Both the position numbers and the translations under genes were made by a program. Positions 35,738 to 44,490 of a stretch of 64,000 nt of DNA are shown in pieces (position 1 is the stretch's first letter; each line of letters opens with the position of its first letter). The notes beneath the pieces were generated by a model. It was given only the letters and a program-made list of their open reading frames with translations. It was not told the DNA's origin and did no database searches. Source of the DNA: CAWGAJ01 sp963820545 (lineage in GTDB: Bacteria > Planctomycetota > Planctomycetia > Pirellulales > Thermoguttaceae). Location: NCBI GenBank assembly GCA_963820545.1, contig CAWGAJ010000002.1, forward strand, positions 372,001 through 436,000, read 5' to 3'.

Positions 35738-36082
35738 ATGTCAGAAACCGCAAAATGTACAATCAAGCAGAGAGACGATGGAAAATGGCAAAGAGAAAAA
35801 TTTGTGGATATACCACCTCATGAGCCTTTCCCAGAGTATTGCCAAAAAACTTTGGATGATGAGTGTAATCGAGCCTGCGTTCAGCCTATTAAGGTTAGGT
35901 GGTTTTGCAGTCCGTCGGGAAAATTGATTAGCCTGAAGCTAATGGCCGAATATTCATCAAAAGAGGAAGCAGAGTCAAAAGAGACGGCAAGTGCTTTCGA
36001 TCGGAGTCGCAACAATATAGCTATGGTACTAGAGAAATACTTGCCGAAACCACTTGCCAAAGGCAAACCACCCACCGCCTGA
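35738..36082 (+). CDS. Unknown small soluble protein
   Basis: A 114-residue charged protein with a Cys-containing middle (DDECNRACVQPIKVRWFCSP) and no signal or membrane segment. The ATG at 35738 lies after AAGGAAATTATGT. The family is not recognised. It forms a possible three-gene set with DUF350 and the anchored protein before it. Confidence 0.55.
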   Translation: MSETAKCTIKQRDDGKWQREKFVDIPPHEPFPEYCQKTLDDECNRACVQPIKVRWFCSPSGKLISLKLMAEYSSKEEAESKETASAFDRSRNNIAMVLEKYLPKPLAKGKPPTA

Positions 36083-36248
36083 GTCTTGCTGCTTATCGCT
36101 GGTTGCGTTGCAGTGCCTGCTAAGTCTTAATTCTGCCCCATCGCGTTAAATGCAACGTTAGGGGCCTTAAAAAACCCCAATTGTGATCGACGTGACGGCT
36201 ACTGGTCCACCCCATAAAAAACCCGGCCTTGCGACCAGAGCGCCGGTT
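36083..36248. other. Short spacer before the second leader repeat
   Basis: Contains AGGGGCCTTAAAAAACCCC and CCCATAAAAAACCCGG stretches but no clear hairpin terminator like the one before copy 1, and no gene. Confidence 0.4.
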
Positions 36249-36420
36249 GATCACCACGGCGAAAAGATCACTCATCGAGAAAACGGCCGAAACGGGTGTT
36301 GAATCGGTTAGCACCCCAAAACACCCTCCCTCTTTCTGGTGCTTTAATTACAGTGATGAGTATGGTACATTAGTTGCGTCCTTTTTAATTCAAAGGCAGC
36401 AAGCCCAGAGGCAGCGTTAG
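36249..36420 (+). repeat. 172-bp PEP-CTERM leader repeat, copy 2
   Basis: Second copy of 30625-30797. It lies 300 bases before a beta-propeller PEP-CTERM gene, whose protein is unrelated to those behind copy 1, so the leader was moved or kept independently of the coding part. The last 13 bases also occur at 3651-3663 before the first PEP-CTERM gene. Confidence 0.85.
36363..36377 (+). promoter_or_regulatory. -24/-12 (sigma-54-like) promoter motif, copy 2
   Basis: TGGTACATTAGTTGC, the same 15-mer as at 30741-30755. It would give a leader of about 330 bases before the ATG at 36720. In that leader a strong AAAGGAG (about 36640) precedes a 19-codon frame (36655-36714), which might be an upstream peptide. 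Confidence 0.55.
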
Positions 36421-36719
36421 TGCCCAAGCGAAAACGTCCCGCTCGTTAGGACGGATTCCCTTTTGGGTGCATTCTGAAATTGGTTCCAGGCAGCAAGCCG
36501 TTCCACAGTTGATGACTGTCCCGAGTCTCCTCATGGTCCGGCAAACCGGTGTGACTGATGAAAAATGGTTGGGAAAGGACATCGGCTACGAGTGATCGAA
36601 ATGAAGGCGGCATGCATCGCCCCTGCGAAAGGAGACGTTCTCAGAATGGCACTTTTTCCTCCAGGTGCGTCAAGCCTGCCGATTGAACCCCGAAAAAACA
36701 CCTGAAATGAGCAACCAAC

Positions 36720-37610
36720 ATGAAGCGAGCAACTAAAGCACTCAATCTCGGACTCGCCGCGTTCGTCTGTTTCTTCTTCGCCAACGGCTTCGCGCACGCC
36801 GCTAACATCTACGTGACGAACGGAGGTAACAGCACGATTGAGAAATTCGATTCGAGCGGACAGATGTCTGTCTTCGCCGACGCCAACTCGGGTTTGTTCT
36901 GGCCTGTGGGGCTTGCCTTTGACAGCGGCGGCAATCTCTATGTGGCAAATGACGTATCCAACGGCACGATTTTGAAATTCGACTCGACCGAACACGGGAG
37001 CCTCTTCGCTTCGGGCTTGAACTGCCCTTTCGGTCTTGCGTTTGACAGTAGCGGCAATCTCTTCGTGTCCAATTGGGGTGACGAAACGATTGTGAAATTC
37101 GATTCGAGCGGAAACGGGTCCATCTTCGCCTTGGGCTTGAGCAGACCCGGCTTTCTTGCTTTTGACATTAGCGGCAATCTCTATATAGCAGATCGGTACA
37201 TCAACATGATTGAGAAATTCGATTCGAGCGGACACGGGTCAGTCTTCGCCAGCTTGACTTTCGAAGCTGAAGGTCTTGCCTGTGACCGCAGCGGCAATCT
37301 CTACGCGGCCATCTACAACGGGACGATTGAGAAATTCGACTTGACCGGACACGGGAGCCTCTTCGCTTCGGGCTTGAACTGCCCTCAAGGTATCGCCTTC
37401 GACGGCAGCGGCAATCTCTTCGTGGCCAATTGGGGCAACCAGACGATTGTGAAATTCGATTCGAGCGGAAACAGTTCCGTGTTCGCCAACACAGGCATCT
37501 ACGGCCCGACGGGGATTGCGGTCCAGCCCGTCCCTGAGCCTGGTAGCATTACACTGTTGGTTGCCGGTGCCATTAGCCTACTTGCCTACGCTTGGCAACG
37601 GCGGAAATAG
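36720..37610 (+). CDS. NHL-type beta-propeller PEP-CTERM protein
   Basis: A 296-residue secreted protein: signal peptide (ALNLGLAAFVCFFFANGFAH then AA), six propeller repeats of about 40 residues with the consensus GLAFDSSGNLYVAN and TIVKFDSSGNGSVFASGL, and the PEP-CTERM tail VPEPGSITLLVAGAISLLAY then WQRRK. NHL/SMP-30-like propellers bind proteins or small ligands; no catalytic residues are evident. The repeats are close at DNA level, causing a long antisense shadow frame. It is probably driven by the sigma-54-like leader upstream. Confidence 0.88.
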   Translation: MKRATKALNLGLAAFVCFFFANGFAHAANIYVTNGGNSTIEKFDSSGQMSVFADANSGLFWPVGLAFDSGGNLYVANDVSNGTILKFDSTEHGSLFASGLNCPFGLAFDSSGNLFVSNWGDETIVKFDSSGNGSIFALGLSRPGFLAFDISGNLYIADRYINMIEKFDSSGHGSVFASLTFEAEGLACDRSGNLYAAIYNGTIEKFDLTGHGSLFASGLNCPQGIAFDGSGNLFVANWGNQTIVKFDSSGNSSVFANTGIYGPTGIAVQPVPEPGSITLLVAGAISLLAYAWQRRK

Positions 37611-37621
37611 AAACATAATCC

Positions 37622-37801
37622 CTATTGCCGCTGGTTCGCAGTGTTGGCGATTTCTAAACTCTGAATTGTGGCCAATGATTCTTTATCTTCTGGCCGCTCG
37701 TAATCCTCTGAATACTTAAAATGGGCCTGCCAGATCTCGGTATATTTACTTGCCAAAATGGTGGATTCGTCGATCGTTCGCAAGGGACATTTCCTGTGGA
37801 G
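37622..37801 (-). pseudogene. C-terminal fragment of an unknown gene
   Basis: A minus-strand frame without start reads RTIDESTILASKYTEIWQAH then FKYSEDYERPEDKESLATIQ and ends ANTANQRQ at a TAG (37624-37622). Its composition is protein-like, but a stop lies just upstream at 37804-37802. Family not recognised. A relic of a gene lost from this tract. Confidence 0.35.
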
Positions 37802-38113
37802 TTACATCGAGCGACTTTCGCTTAACGATCGTAACACTGTCTGGCGTGACAGAATGGTTAACAACCCTATCTGTTAACTTATCGGACTCTGTTTCTAGAT
37901 GTCGGAAAAATTACTTGTGTGCTGCAATACAAATCAATTGGGATGCTTACGACATCGGGTAGATTGCTAATTGACTAACCTGCGGATGAGCTTGTCAGCA
38001 CATTACCCGGTTGGAGTAAGCAGGATATGGTCTGGACTTATTTCCACTGAAAACGAGCTCTCCCATTTACCTCCACTGTGACGAGTAGATGGAGTTTTAA
38101 ATGACGAGATGGC

Positions 38114-38836
38114 GTGCGTCGTGTCACGACGCAGATTGATACCTTTCAGAGAAAGGAGGTGCCAGAGCGCAACACTGCACTTAGGGCATCAGGTTTACCT
38201 TGAGGCGAAAGCCAAGGGGAACAATAGCATGCCTGTTAGAAGGCCGAGCTTGCTGAATCCGCTAAGGCAGCGTCGGTCGAGCCCTGGATGGCATGGCGAA
38301 GGCTGGATTGCTTGAATCCCAGTGCCCAAACCGCAACGTGATCGCGCCGGATACGGCGGGTAAAGTTCCGGTGTTTGCGAGCGTCTTAGTATTTGCCATC
38401 TGCCTGGACGGAGCGCTCCTCGCGGACTGGGCCATAGTGAATGGCCTCAAGGACACGAAAGGGACGCCTAAACCATCCTAGAACGTCAACTGCATCGGAA
38501 AGCGAGATCGCCTACAGCCCGAGAGGGCCATAAACGGATTGCGGCGACGGAGCACCCGTATTACCCGATGTGCTGGCCGTAATGGCCAGGGCAAACCGCA
38601 GAATGCGGGCAGGATGCACGGGGAAGGGGTGCATGCAAGCAACGGATGTTGCAGACATGAGGTATGCGTAATGCAGAAAGCCAAACATGTCCTAGACATC
38701 TACCACAAACGCGGGCTAGCTGCCCAGCGTTATCATGTTTGCAGGAGAGCCTCATGCTGGAAAACTAGCACGTGGGGTTCGGAGGGGGGCGGTTGGAAAA
38801 GTACCCCGTGGGCAACTCGCCGGCCGCCTAGCCTAC
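38114..38836 (+). ncRNA. Group II intron without functional ORF
   Basis: The 5' end GTGCG (38114) opens a structured G+C-rich stretch of about 720 bases with no long ORF. At 38747-38780 is a complete 34-nt domain V, followed by a domain VI-like hairpin and an end CCTAC near 38836. At about 38671 a frame starts MQKAKHVLDIYHKRG, the opening of a group II intron reverse transcriptase-maturase, and breaks off after about 20 residues directly before domain V. So the intron kept its ribozyme ends but lost the protein by an internal deletion; it would need a maturase from elsewhere to move. Ends are estimated to a few bases. Confidence 0.75.
38747..38780 (+). ncRNA. Group II intron domain V
   Basis: The catalytic hairpin: 5' strand GAGCCTCATGCT with the AGC triad, loop GGAAAACT-like, 3' strand AGCACGTGGGGTTC with the two-base CG bulge. 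Size (34 nt), triad and bulge agree with known domain V structures. Confidence 0.85.
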
Positions 38837-39355
38837 AATTTCGGACTTTTTCTGCCCGAAGAGAATTCCGAATGAGACAACGGTGGCCATGTTGCGGAAT
38901 TCGGACCTTTTTCGGGAAACGGGAACTCAGATGAGGTGATTCCATCATTCGTGGGGGCGCAATTGCAAGTAGTGTTCAGTCGCCATCGCTTTGATATCTG
39001 AACTTGGCTGCCTGTTAACCGGCGTGACGACATTTCAATATCTCTTTGTGGAGAGAATCATGCCCTTCAATGCCCAAAATTGACATACTCCATGAGAGTC
39101 ATATTGCCTAAGACGATCTGTTTTCCTAGAGGCTCCGACAGATTTTCCACGCCTTGCAGTTGGGCGGTCAGCGAGTTATTATGATGCTGTGAGAGCCCGC
39201 CTTTTCTGAAACACCAGTGCTGTGCATACCAAGCAAGGAAATGGCATAGGCCAGACGGATACCGCATTCCCTGTGGGGAATGTTAACCATAATTCGCCAC
39301 GGTGAACAATAGCTCATCAAAAGAAACAACTCTTTATTATGGCGGAGGACATAAC
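38837..39355. other. Decayed spacer downstream of the intron
   Basis: Two imperfect direct repeats, TTCGGACTTTTTCTGCCCG (from 38840) and TTCGGACCTTTTTCGGGAA (from 38902), each end in a GATGAG/AATGAG stretch. No intact gene. A minus-strand frame at 39067-39267 (66 codons) has protein-like composition but no recognised family. GGCGGAGG at 39341-39348 is the ribosome site of the next gene. Confidence 0.4.
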
Positions 39356-40588
39356 ATGAAAACCCATTCTATCTCATGTGACCTGCTGGGACTGGTTCTT
39401 TTCATAACTGCAATACCGGCCTATCAACCCTACTCGGCGATTGCTGGCGATATAAAAGCCGTGCCTGTATACAGGTTCTACTTCGCTCCATGGCAAACCC
39501 ACTTATATTCCACCAATCAGATTCTGCCGGGGGAAGGTTGGAGTTACGAGTGCATCGCTTTCTATGTCTCCCCTGTGTCACTTCCCTACACAATACCTTT
39601 GTATAGTGTCTATAATGCTGACCTGTATGATCATTTTTATACGGTCAGTGCTGAAGGACGGGACTACTGCGTAAAGGACCACAACTATGCCGATCAGGGC
39701 GTACTTGGTTACGTGGTGCCGAAAGAAAACGAGCTGTACAAAACGTCGCCGTTATATCGATGGGTATGGGCCCATAAGTTTTCCGATTTCAACAAGCAAA
39801 TTCAAGACCACTTCTATCAAACCTATGACGCGAAATCATCAAAGGACTACACGTACGAAGGTATTGAATGTCGAGTCTGGACGGAGCCGGTATCTCTTCC
39901 TCCTGAAACCTACTTTAATCTGACCGATCCATTTCCAGGAGTGATTTTGAAGGTAAACGAAAACGTAGCAATTCGCTGGAATGTCTGGTCTAACGAAGGT
40001 TATGTCAGATTATCCTATACGAAGGACAACGGATCGAGTTGGTTCTTAATAGATTACGCTATTCCATCCATAGAAACTGATATGGAAGGCATGATGCCGG
40101 GAACCTACCAGTGGAAAGTGCCATTCGATGCACTCAGCAAAAAAATAAAGATCAAGGCGGAGTGGAAGAAAGACAAAAACAGCTCAACGGTCCCCTGGGC
40201 GAAGGCCGTCACCGGGCCCATGGACGTTTTATCCGGCTCCGGTCCTCCCCCGGCTGCAGTAACTTTGACGGCCGTGTTAAAAGATTCTAAGCAAGCTGAG
40301 TTGTCGTGGACGCACATATCTCCCGGCGTGACCGGCTTTTCCGTGGAACGAAAAACTTGGGGGGGAGAGTACGGGATACTCACCACGTTAGGCAAGAGCA
40401 CGACCACGTACACCGATACATACTTAACGCCCGGCGTTACCTACGTATATAGAGTCAGAGCTTGGATCGGCGCAAAACCGTCTGCGCCCTCGAATGAAGT
40501 AAGTCTCTCTCGGCCGCAACCGAAAGCCAACCAAAAACCAATAGAGAAATTCCTCCAAAAGCCGCTTAAGCCATGGCGTGCTCAGTGA
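39356..40588 (+). CDS. Secreted DUF5648-like and fibronectin III protein
   Basis: A 410-residue exported protein. After the signal peptide (LLGLVLFITAIPAYQPYSAI) come three Tyr-rich units of about 45 residues (VYRFYFAPWQTHLYSTNQIL, LYDHFYTVSAEGRDYCV, QDHFYQTYDAKSSKDYTYEG), as in DUF5648-type beta-trefoil-like repeats thought to bind surfaces. An Ig-like segment (residues 200-290) and a fibronectin III domain (VTLTAVLKDSKQAELSWTHI to VTYVYRVRAW) follow. There is no PEP-CTERM or other anchor, so it is probably released. GGAGG seven bases before the ATG fixes the start. Confidence 0.75.
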   Translation: MKTHSISCDLLGLVLFITAIPAYQPYSAIAGDIKAVPVYRFYFAPWQTHLYSTNQILPGEGWSYECIAFYVSPVSLPYTIPLYSVYNADLYDHFYTVSAEGRDYCVKDHNYADQGVLGYVVPKENELYKTSPLYRWVWAHKFSDFNKQIQDHFYQTYDAKSSKDYTYEGIECRVWTEPVSLPPETYFNLTDPFPGVILKVNENVAIRWNVWSNEGYVRLSYTKDNGSSWFLIDYAIPSIETDMEGMMPGTYQWKVPFDALSKKIKIKAEWKKDKNSSTVPWAKAVTGPMDVLSGSGPPPAAVTLTAVLKDSKQAELSWTHISPGVTGFSVERKTWGGEYGILTTLGKSTTTYTDTYLTPGVTYVYRVRAWIGAKPSAPSNEVSLSRPQPKANQKPIEKFLQKPLKPWRAQ

Positions 40589-40781
40589 AGCGTTGATCTA
40601 TTGCCCCGCATGACATAGAACGATTCACGAAGTTAGCGGGCCAAGAAATCCATCTCAATTAGTGTCTGTCGACTTGGAATCCTTACGTCGTTGTCATGAA
40701 ATCACGCTAGCGCGTCGAGTAGTGGTATTTGCTATTCACTCGTATTTTCTTAACCGTTTGGTTGGATGTTTCATAATATCA

Positions 40782-40822
40782 CCCCTTTTTCGGCACGCCT
40801 CAATGATCCCGTCAAACGGTAC
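40782..40822. repeat. 41-bp direct repeat flanking the IS4 region, left
   Basis: CCCCTTTTTCGGCAC then CCTC and GATCCCGTCAAACGGTAC; the same with three mismatches at 43065-43105. The pair encloses the zinc-ribbon gene and the IS4-type element (2.2 kb). Confidence 0.75.
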
Positions 40823-40846
40823 TTGAGAGGATCAGCGCCACGATTT

Positions 40847-41080
40847 TTAACCGTTATTTACACCCCCTTCGCCTAAAGAACCATCGATCCTGAGCATGGG
40901 TTCTGTCAAGCCGTCACTCTTATGTTTGCGTCGTCGAGTTCGATCGGATGCGACATGGCCACTACGGAGATCCGTACCCGGATAGCAAATCTCAGCGCCG
41001 CATGCGCAGCGTACTTGGTGTTCGAACTCGAACAGCGTGGCATCGAAATCGGCACCACATCGCGGACAGGTAATCGCCAT
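40847..41080 (-). CDS. Small zinc-ribbon protein
   Basis: A 77-residue protein with MAITCPRCGADFDATLFEFE then VRCACGAEICYPG: CPxC and CxC pairs about 20 residues apart make a zinc ribbon. The C-terminal half is basic then acidic without known motifs. Small proteins of this type are of unknown function, possibly nucleic-acid binding. It lies inside the direct-repeat bracket left of the IS4 element. Confidence 0.6.
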   Translation of the reverse strand: MAITCPRCGADFDATLFEFEHQVRCACGAEICYPGTDLRSGHVASDRTRRRKHKSDGLTEPMLRIDGSLGEGGVNNG

Positions 41081-41421
41081 GATATGCCTAATGGTACACT
41101 TACGGCGGCCGGAACAACAAGAGGCTGCGCCAGTAGTTGAACAGCGTCTTCATGGATAGCACGCCACTGCTGATGCCGTGATGTTCACCCCAGTGTAAGG
41201 GATGTCTTGGGGAAGACATTGTGAGTATAGCTCCAACTGTCTCCAGCCGTTATGGTCTTTGCCAGCCCAGGCGATTCCCGGCTGTCACGTAACACCATCG
41301 GTTCTTGAACGTCGAGCGTGTATACGCCAAATTGGTAGAATACAGGTAAATTTACTGTCCCGAAAATTTAACGTTTTCTAACTTGTCCCGGGCTGAGCCG
41401 TTTCGATGCGTAGGTCGATGT
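41081..41421. other. Spacer with a gene relic left of the IS
   Basis: On the minus strand, codons from 41367 to the TGA at 41187-41185 read FGTVNLPVFYQFGVYTLDVQ and EPMVLRDSRESPGLAKTITA, protein-like but without a start. No family is recognised. The palindromic GGTAAATTTACTGTCCCG and the stretch up to 41421 hold nothing else. Confidence 0.3.
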
Positions 41422-42972
41422 GACGAATGGCACTTAGTTTTCGGCAAGTCCTTTGCACAAAATGACATAGACAAAAAGGCCTCTCTTGCGTAGATGGTTC
41501 TTTGGCAACAAACCCATCAACGGCAAGGAGGCCTCAAGATGCGATATTTTAGCCAAGGACGGTTTCGACAACAGGTCAGATTCTTGAGACGGCAGTTTCT
41601 TCAGGACGGAGATCTGCCTTTCACCAATGTTCTTTCGGAGCAGATCGTCTCGCAAGCACTGACAGCAATCCAGGCGTTCTGGATGGACAGGATCTACTCG
41701 CCCCTGGTCACGCTCTGGGTCTTCCTAGGCCAAGTGTTGAGCGCGGACCATTCATGTCGTTCGGCGGTGGCGCGCTTGGTAGCACATCGCATTTCGCGGG
41801 GAGAAAGTGCGTGCTCGGCGGCGACAGGCGCTTACTGCCAAGCCAGAAAACGGTTGCCGGAAAAGTTCTTTTCCGCGGTGGCTTGCTTAGTCGGACGAGC
41901 ATTGGATTCGAAGGTGGATCCGAGGTGGCTGTGGAAAGGGCGCCGCGTATTGATGTTCGATGGGTCGACAGTGAGCATGCCTGATACGAAAGCGAACCAG
42001 CGAGCTTATCCGCAACTTTACAACCAGAAGCCCGGTATAGGCTTTCCGATCGCCCGGATCGCGGCGGTCATGTCTCTTTCCTGCGGAGCGATTCTCAATC
42101 TGGGCATCTGTCGGTATGCCGGCAAGGGACAAGGTGAAGTCAGTTTGCTCCGCAGATTGTGGGATGTCTTTCGCCGCGGCGATGTCCTTCTGGCCGACAG
42201 TTTGATGTCGAATTGGACAGGAATGGTGCTGCTCAAGCAGCGTGGTGTTGATACGGTCAGTCGGCTGAACAAGGCCACTCGCAAGGCGGACTTCCGATGT
42301 GGAAGACGATTGGGCAAAGAAGATCACATTGTCCGTTGGTACAAACCAACATCGATTCGGTCAGTTGACTGGCAAACGTACAAGTCGCTTCCCGAGTACC
42401 TTACGATCCGAGAGACTCGTATTCGCGTTGAGGAGCCTGGATTTCGGACGAAGTCGATCATTGTGGTGACGACCATCCTTGATTCTGAACAAACCACCAA
42501 GGAAGACTTGGCCTTCTTGTATCGTGCACGCTGGAACAACGAACTCGATCTACGATCGATTAAGACGAGTATGCAGATGGATATCCTGCGTTGTAAATCA
42601 CCGGAACTGGTTCGCAAGGAAATTTGGACTCATGTGCTGGCCTACAATTTGATTCGCACTATCATGGCTCAGGCGGCAATCAAACACGGCCTCGACCCGC
42701 GATCAATTAGCTTCAAGGGGGCGATCCAAACGCTGGAAGCATTCCAGCCGGTGATTGCTCTCCAGGGACGATACGATTCTGTATTTCGGATCGATCTCTA
42801 CCGCCAGCTACTTGATGCCATCGCCATCCACCGAGTCGCCGATCGCCCCGGCCGGTTTGAACCTCGCCGAGTAAAACGTCGCCCCAAACGATATGATCGT
42901 CTCATGAAATCAAGGCAGGAGGCCAAACGTGATATCCTCAACGGCTTTAGCAAAAACTAAGTGCCATTCGTC
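41422..42972 (+). mobile_element. IS4-family insertion sequence, complete
   Basis: A 1,551-bp element bounded by perfect 20-bp terminal inverted repeats, GACGAATGGCACTTAGTTTT (41422-41441) and its reverse complement (42953-42972). One intact transposase fills it, and its stop codon lies in the right repeat. No target duplication is evident at the flanks. Confidence 0.9.
41539..42960 (+). CDS. IS4-family DDE transposase
   Basis: A 473-residue transposase. The DDE triad is seen in RVLMFDGSTVSMPD, DVLLADSLMSNW and the YREK-like YRARWNNELDLRSIKTSMQM. AAGGAGG seven bases before the ATG at 41539 fixes the start and is lost if the upstream ATG (41494) is used. The frame is intact, so the element may still be active. 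Confidence 0.93.
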   Translation: MRYFSQGRFRQQVRFLRRQFLQDGDLPFTNVLSEQIVSQALTAIQAFWMDRIYSPLVTLWVFLGQVLSADHSCRSAVARLVAHRISRGESACSAATGAYCQARKRLPEKFFSAVACLVGRALDSKVDPRWLWKGRRVLMFDGSTVSMPDTKANQRAYPQLYNQKPGIGFPIARIAAVMSLSCGAILNLGICRYAGKGQGEVSLLRRLWDVFRRGDVLLADSLMSNWTGMVLLKQRGVDTVSRLNKATRKADFRCGRRLGKEDHIVRWYKPTSIRSVDWQTYKSLPEYLTIRETRIRVEEPGFRTKSIIVVTTILDSEQTTKEDLAFLYRARWNNELDLRSIKTSMQMDILRCKSPELVRKEIWTHVLAYNLIRTIMAQAAIKHGLDPRSISFKGAIQTLEAFQPVIALQGRYDSVFRIDLYRQLLDAIAIHRVADRPGRFEPRRVKRRPKRYDRLMKSRQEAKRDILNGFSKN

Positions 42973-43393
42973 CGACACACCGAGCGCGCTGGGAAACGCG
43001 ATGCCATCGAGCAGAGATTGACCGTCCCAACTACCCGTGGCGCGTGAGATAAGCTATCAAACGACCCCTTTTTCGGCACACCTCTAAGATCCCGTCAAAC
43101 GGTACCCGTTAGGATTCTGGGACAGAAGCGGACTTGTCTGGTAGAGATGCACCGGCAAGCGGCCTATCAATGCAACGATTCTTGATGCGCAAGCAGGTGC
43201 GGCTATTGTCGCCGATGCTGGACCGGATCAGGCGGCTGGGGACGAGCGCCGCCGTTGGTCGCGGGAGCACACGCGTAGCATGACGGGACGGCTGCAAGGA
43301 CTGGCAACTAGTGGAAGCCGCGTCAGCCAGTCGCCGCAAACCGGCATCGGTCCCCGGGGAGAGGTATAGCATGGGGTTTGGAGGCGAAGGAAA
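42973..43393. other. Spacer right of the IS4 element
   Basis: The right 41-bp repeat lies at 43065-43105. The following G+C-rich sequence (43109-43393) has several overlapping frames but none with family signal or ribosome site. Confidence 0.35.
43065..43105. repeat. 41-bp direct repeat flanking the IS4 region, right
   Basis: Right partner of 40782-40822, in the same orientation, 38 of 41 bases equal. Confidence 0.75.
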
Positions 43394-43561
43394 ATGGCCG
43401 TCAAGCAGCGAAAATCCGCTCAGACGCTGGCCGCGGGGGAGCGCTTTGGTAAGATGAATGGCATTGTGTGTCTGGATCGGTTTCAAGCTCATCGCAAATG
43501 GGAAATGTCACTTGACCAAGCAAATTCGATGTTATATTTGATGGCGGATTTCGCCAATTGA
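43394..43561 (+). CDS. Possible 55-residue protein
   Basis: A short frame starting MAVKQRKSAQTLAAGERF behind a good GGAGGCGAAGG, ending at TGA 43559-43561, shortly before the next gene. Basic N-terminus, no membrane segment, no known family. It may be a small gene or chance. Confidence 0.3.
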   Translation: MAVKQRKSAQTLAAGERFGKMNGIVCLDRFQAHRKWEMSLDQANSMLYLMADFAN

Positions 43562-43610
43562 TATTAGGGGCATCATGGTTTATCGGGTGGCCACAGGCCA
43601 GGAGAATGAC

Positions 43611-44339
43611 ATGGGCAATCGATTATCGATAAAGCGGACTCTTCTTCACGCGGTCATTGCCGCCTTGGCCCTATCCGCCTTGTGTGGGATCTATATCCTT
43701 CTCTCTGGCAGCCTCGGCAAGACAGAATCCAAGATCCTGTTCACCACGCTGACGATCTCGTACTTCAGCATGACTTCACTCGCATGTGCGGCAGCTTATG
43801 AACAAAAGCGATACCTGCTCCTGGCCGTTCCAGGACTCGTATTGGGCGTCATGGGTCTTCTGTTCTTCGTCCCGAGTATTTGGGCCGACTGGTTCGAGTT
43901 CCAGACCATCAGTAAGGCAATGTGTATCATGGGCGTGCTGTCGTTCTCGTTTGCCCAAGCCTGCTTTTTGTCGCTGGCCACTTTGCAGCGCCATCAGGTA
44001 TGGGTTTACTACGCCGCCGTCGTGTCGATCCTTGGATTGGCAGCAATCATATCCGGCATCATCGTGTTCGAGCCTCTTCCACGTGAGGATTGGATCATGC
44101 GGTTCGTGGGCGCCGTGGGTATCTTGGACGCCTGCTTCTCGCTTTGTGTGCCGATACTGCACCGGCTTGGCGGCAAACAGACCAGCGAAACAGCACATGC
44201 CGAGTACGAGCAGATCGAACTTGTTTGCCCCCGATGCAAAGAACATGGTACCTATCCAATCGGCACCATCAAATGCCGGAAGTGCTCGCTGGCCATTCTG
44301 ATCCAAATCGGGTTCGATTCGCAGCGGCCCGCATCATAG
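43611..44339 (+). CDS. Six-helix membrane protein with C-terminal zinc ribbon
   Basis: A 242-residue protein. Six hydrophobic helices (from LLHAVIAALALSALCGIYIL to GILDACFSLCVPIL) are followed by a cytosolic zinc ribbon CPRCKEHGTYPIGTIKCRKC. ATG at 43611 follows AGGAG with six bases spacing; the frame is open to 43575. The combination of membrane bundle and zinc ribbon occurs in planctomycete proteins of unknown function. Confidence 0.7.
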   Translation: MGNRLSIKRTLLHAVIAALALSALCGIYILLSGSLGKTESKILFTTLTISYFSMTSLACAAAYEQKRYLLLAVPGLVLGVMGLLFFVPSIWADWFEFQTISKAMCIMGVLSFSFAQACFLSLATLQRHQVWVYYAAVVSILGLAAIISGIIVFEPLPREDWIMRFVGAVGILDACFSLCVPILHRLGGKQTSETAHAEYEQIELVCPRCKEHGTYPIGTIKCRKCSLAILIQIGFDSQRPAS

Positions 44340-44391
44340 GCCGTGGTCTCCGGTGTTAATTGATCCAGAGGGTTGCGAAATTCCGTAACTG

Positions 44392-44490
44392 TAAACAACG
44401 ATTGAAAACCGTGGCGCGGAGTGGGACCCGTGGAACAGTCAAAAAACATCGCGCTCTGAAGTGTACTCGCGCAAGGGTAAGCAAGATTTG
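44392..44490 (+). repeat. Dispersed 100-bp repeat, copy 1
   Basis: Opens with TAAACAACGATTGAAAACCG followed by TGGCGCG. The order of blocks (TGGCGCGGA, GGAAC-GTC-AAAAA, GCGCTCT, AAGGGTAAG-AAGA-TTGT) is shared with copy 2. Confidence 0.7.

Noticed and set aside
36531..37235. Long minus-strand frame with repeated IEFxNR units
   Set aside because: Antisense shadow of the beta-propeller repeats of the plus-strand gene.
41410..42985. Target-site duplication of the IS4 element
   Set aside because: Flanks just outside the inverted repeats show no matching 9-13 bases.
43109..43492. 127-codon minus-strand frame
   Set aside because: No start context or domain; G+C-rich chance frame.
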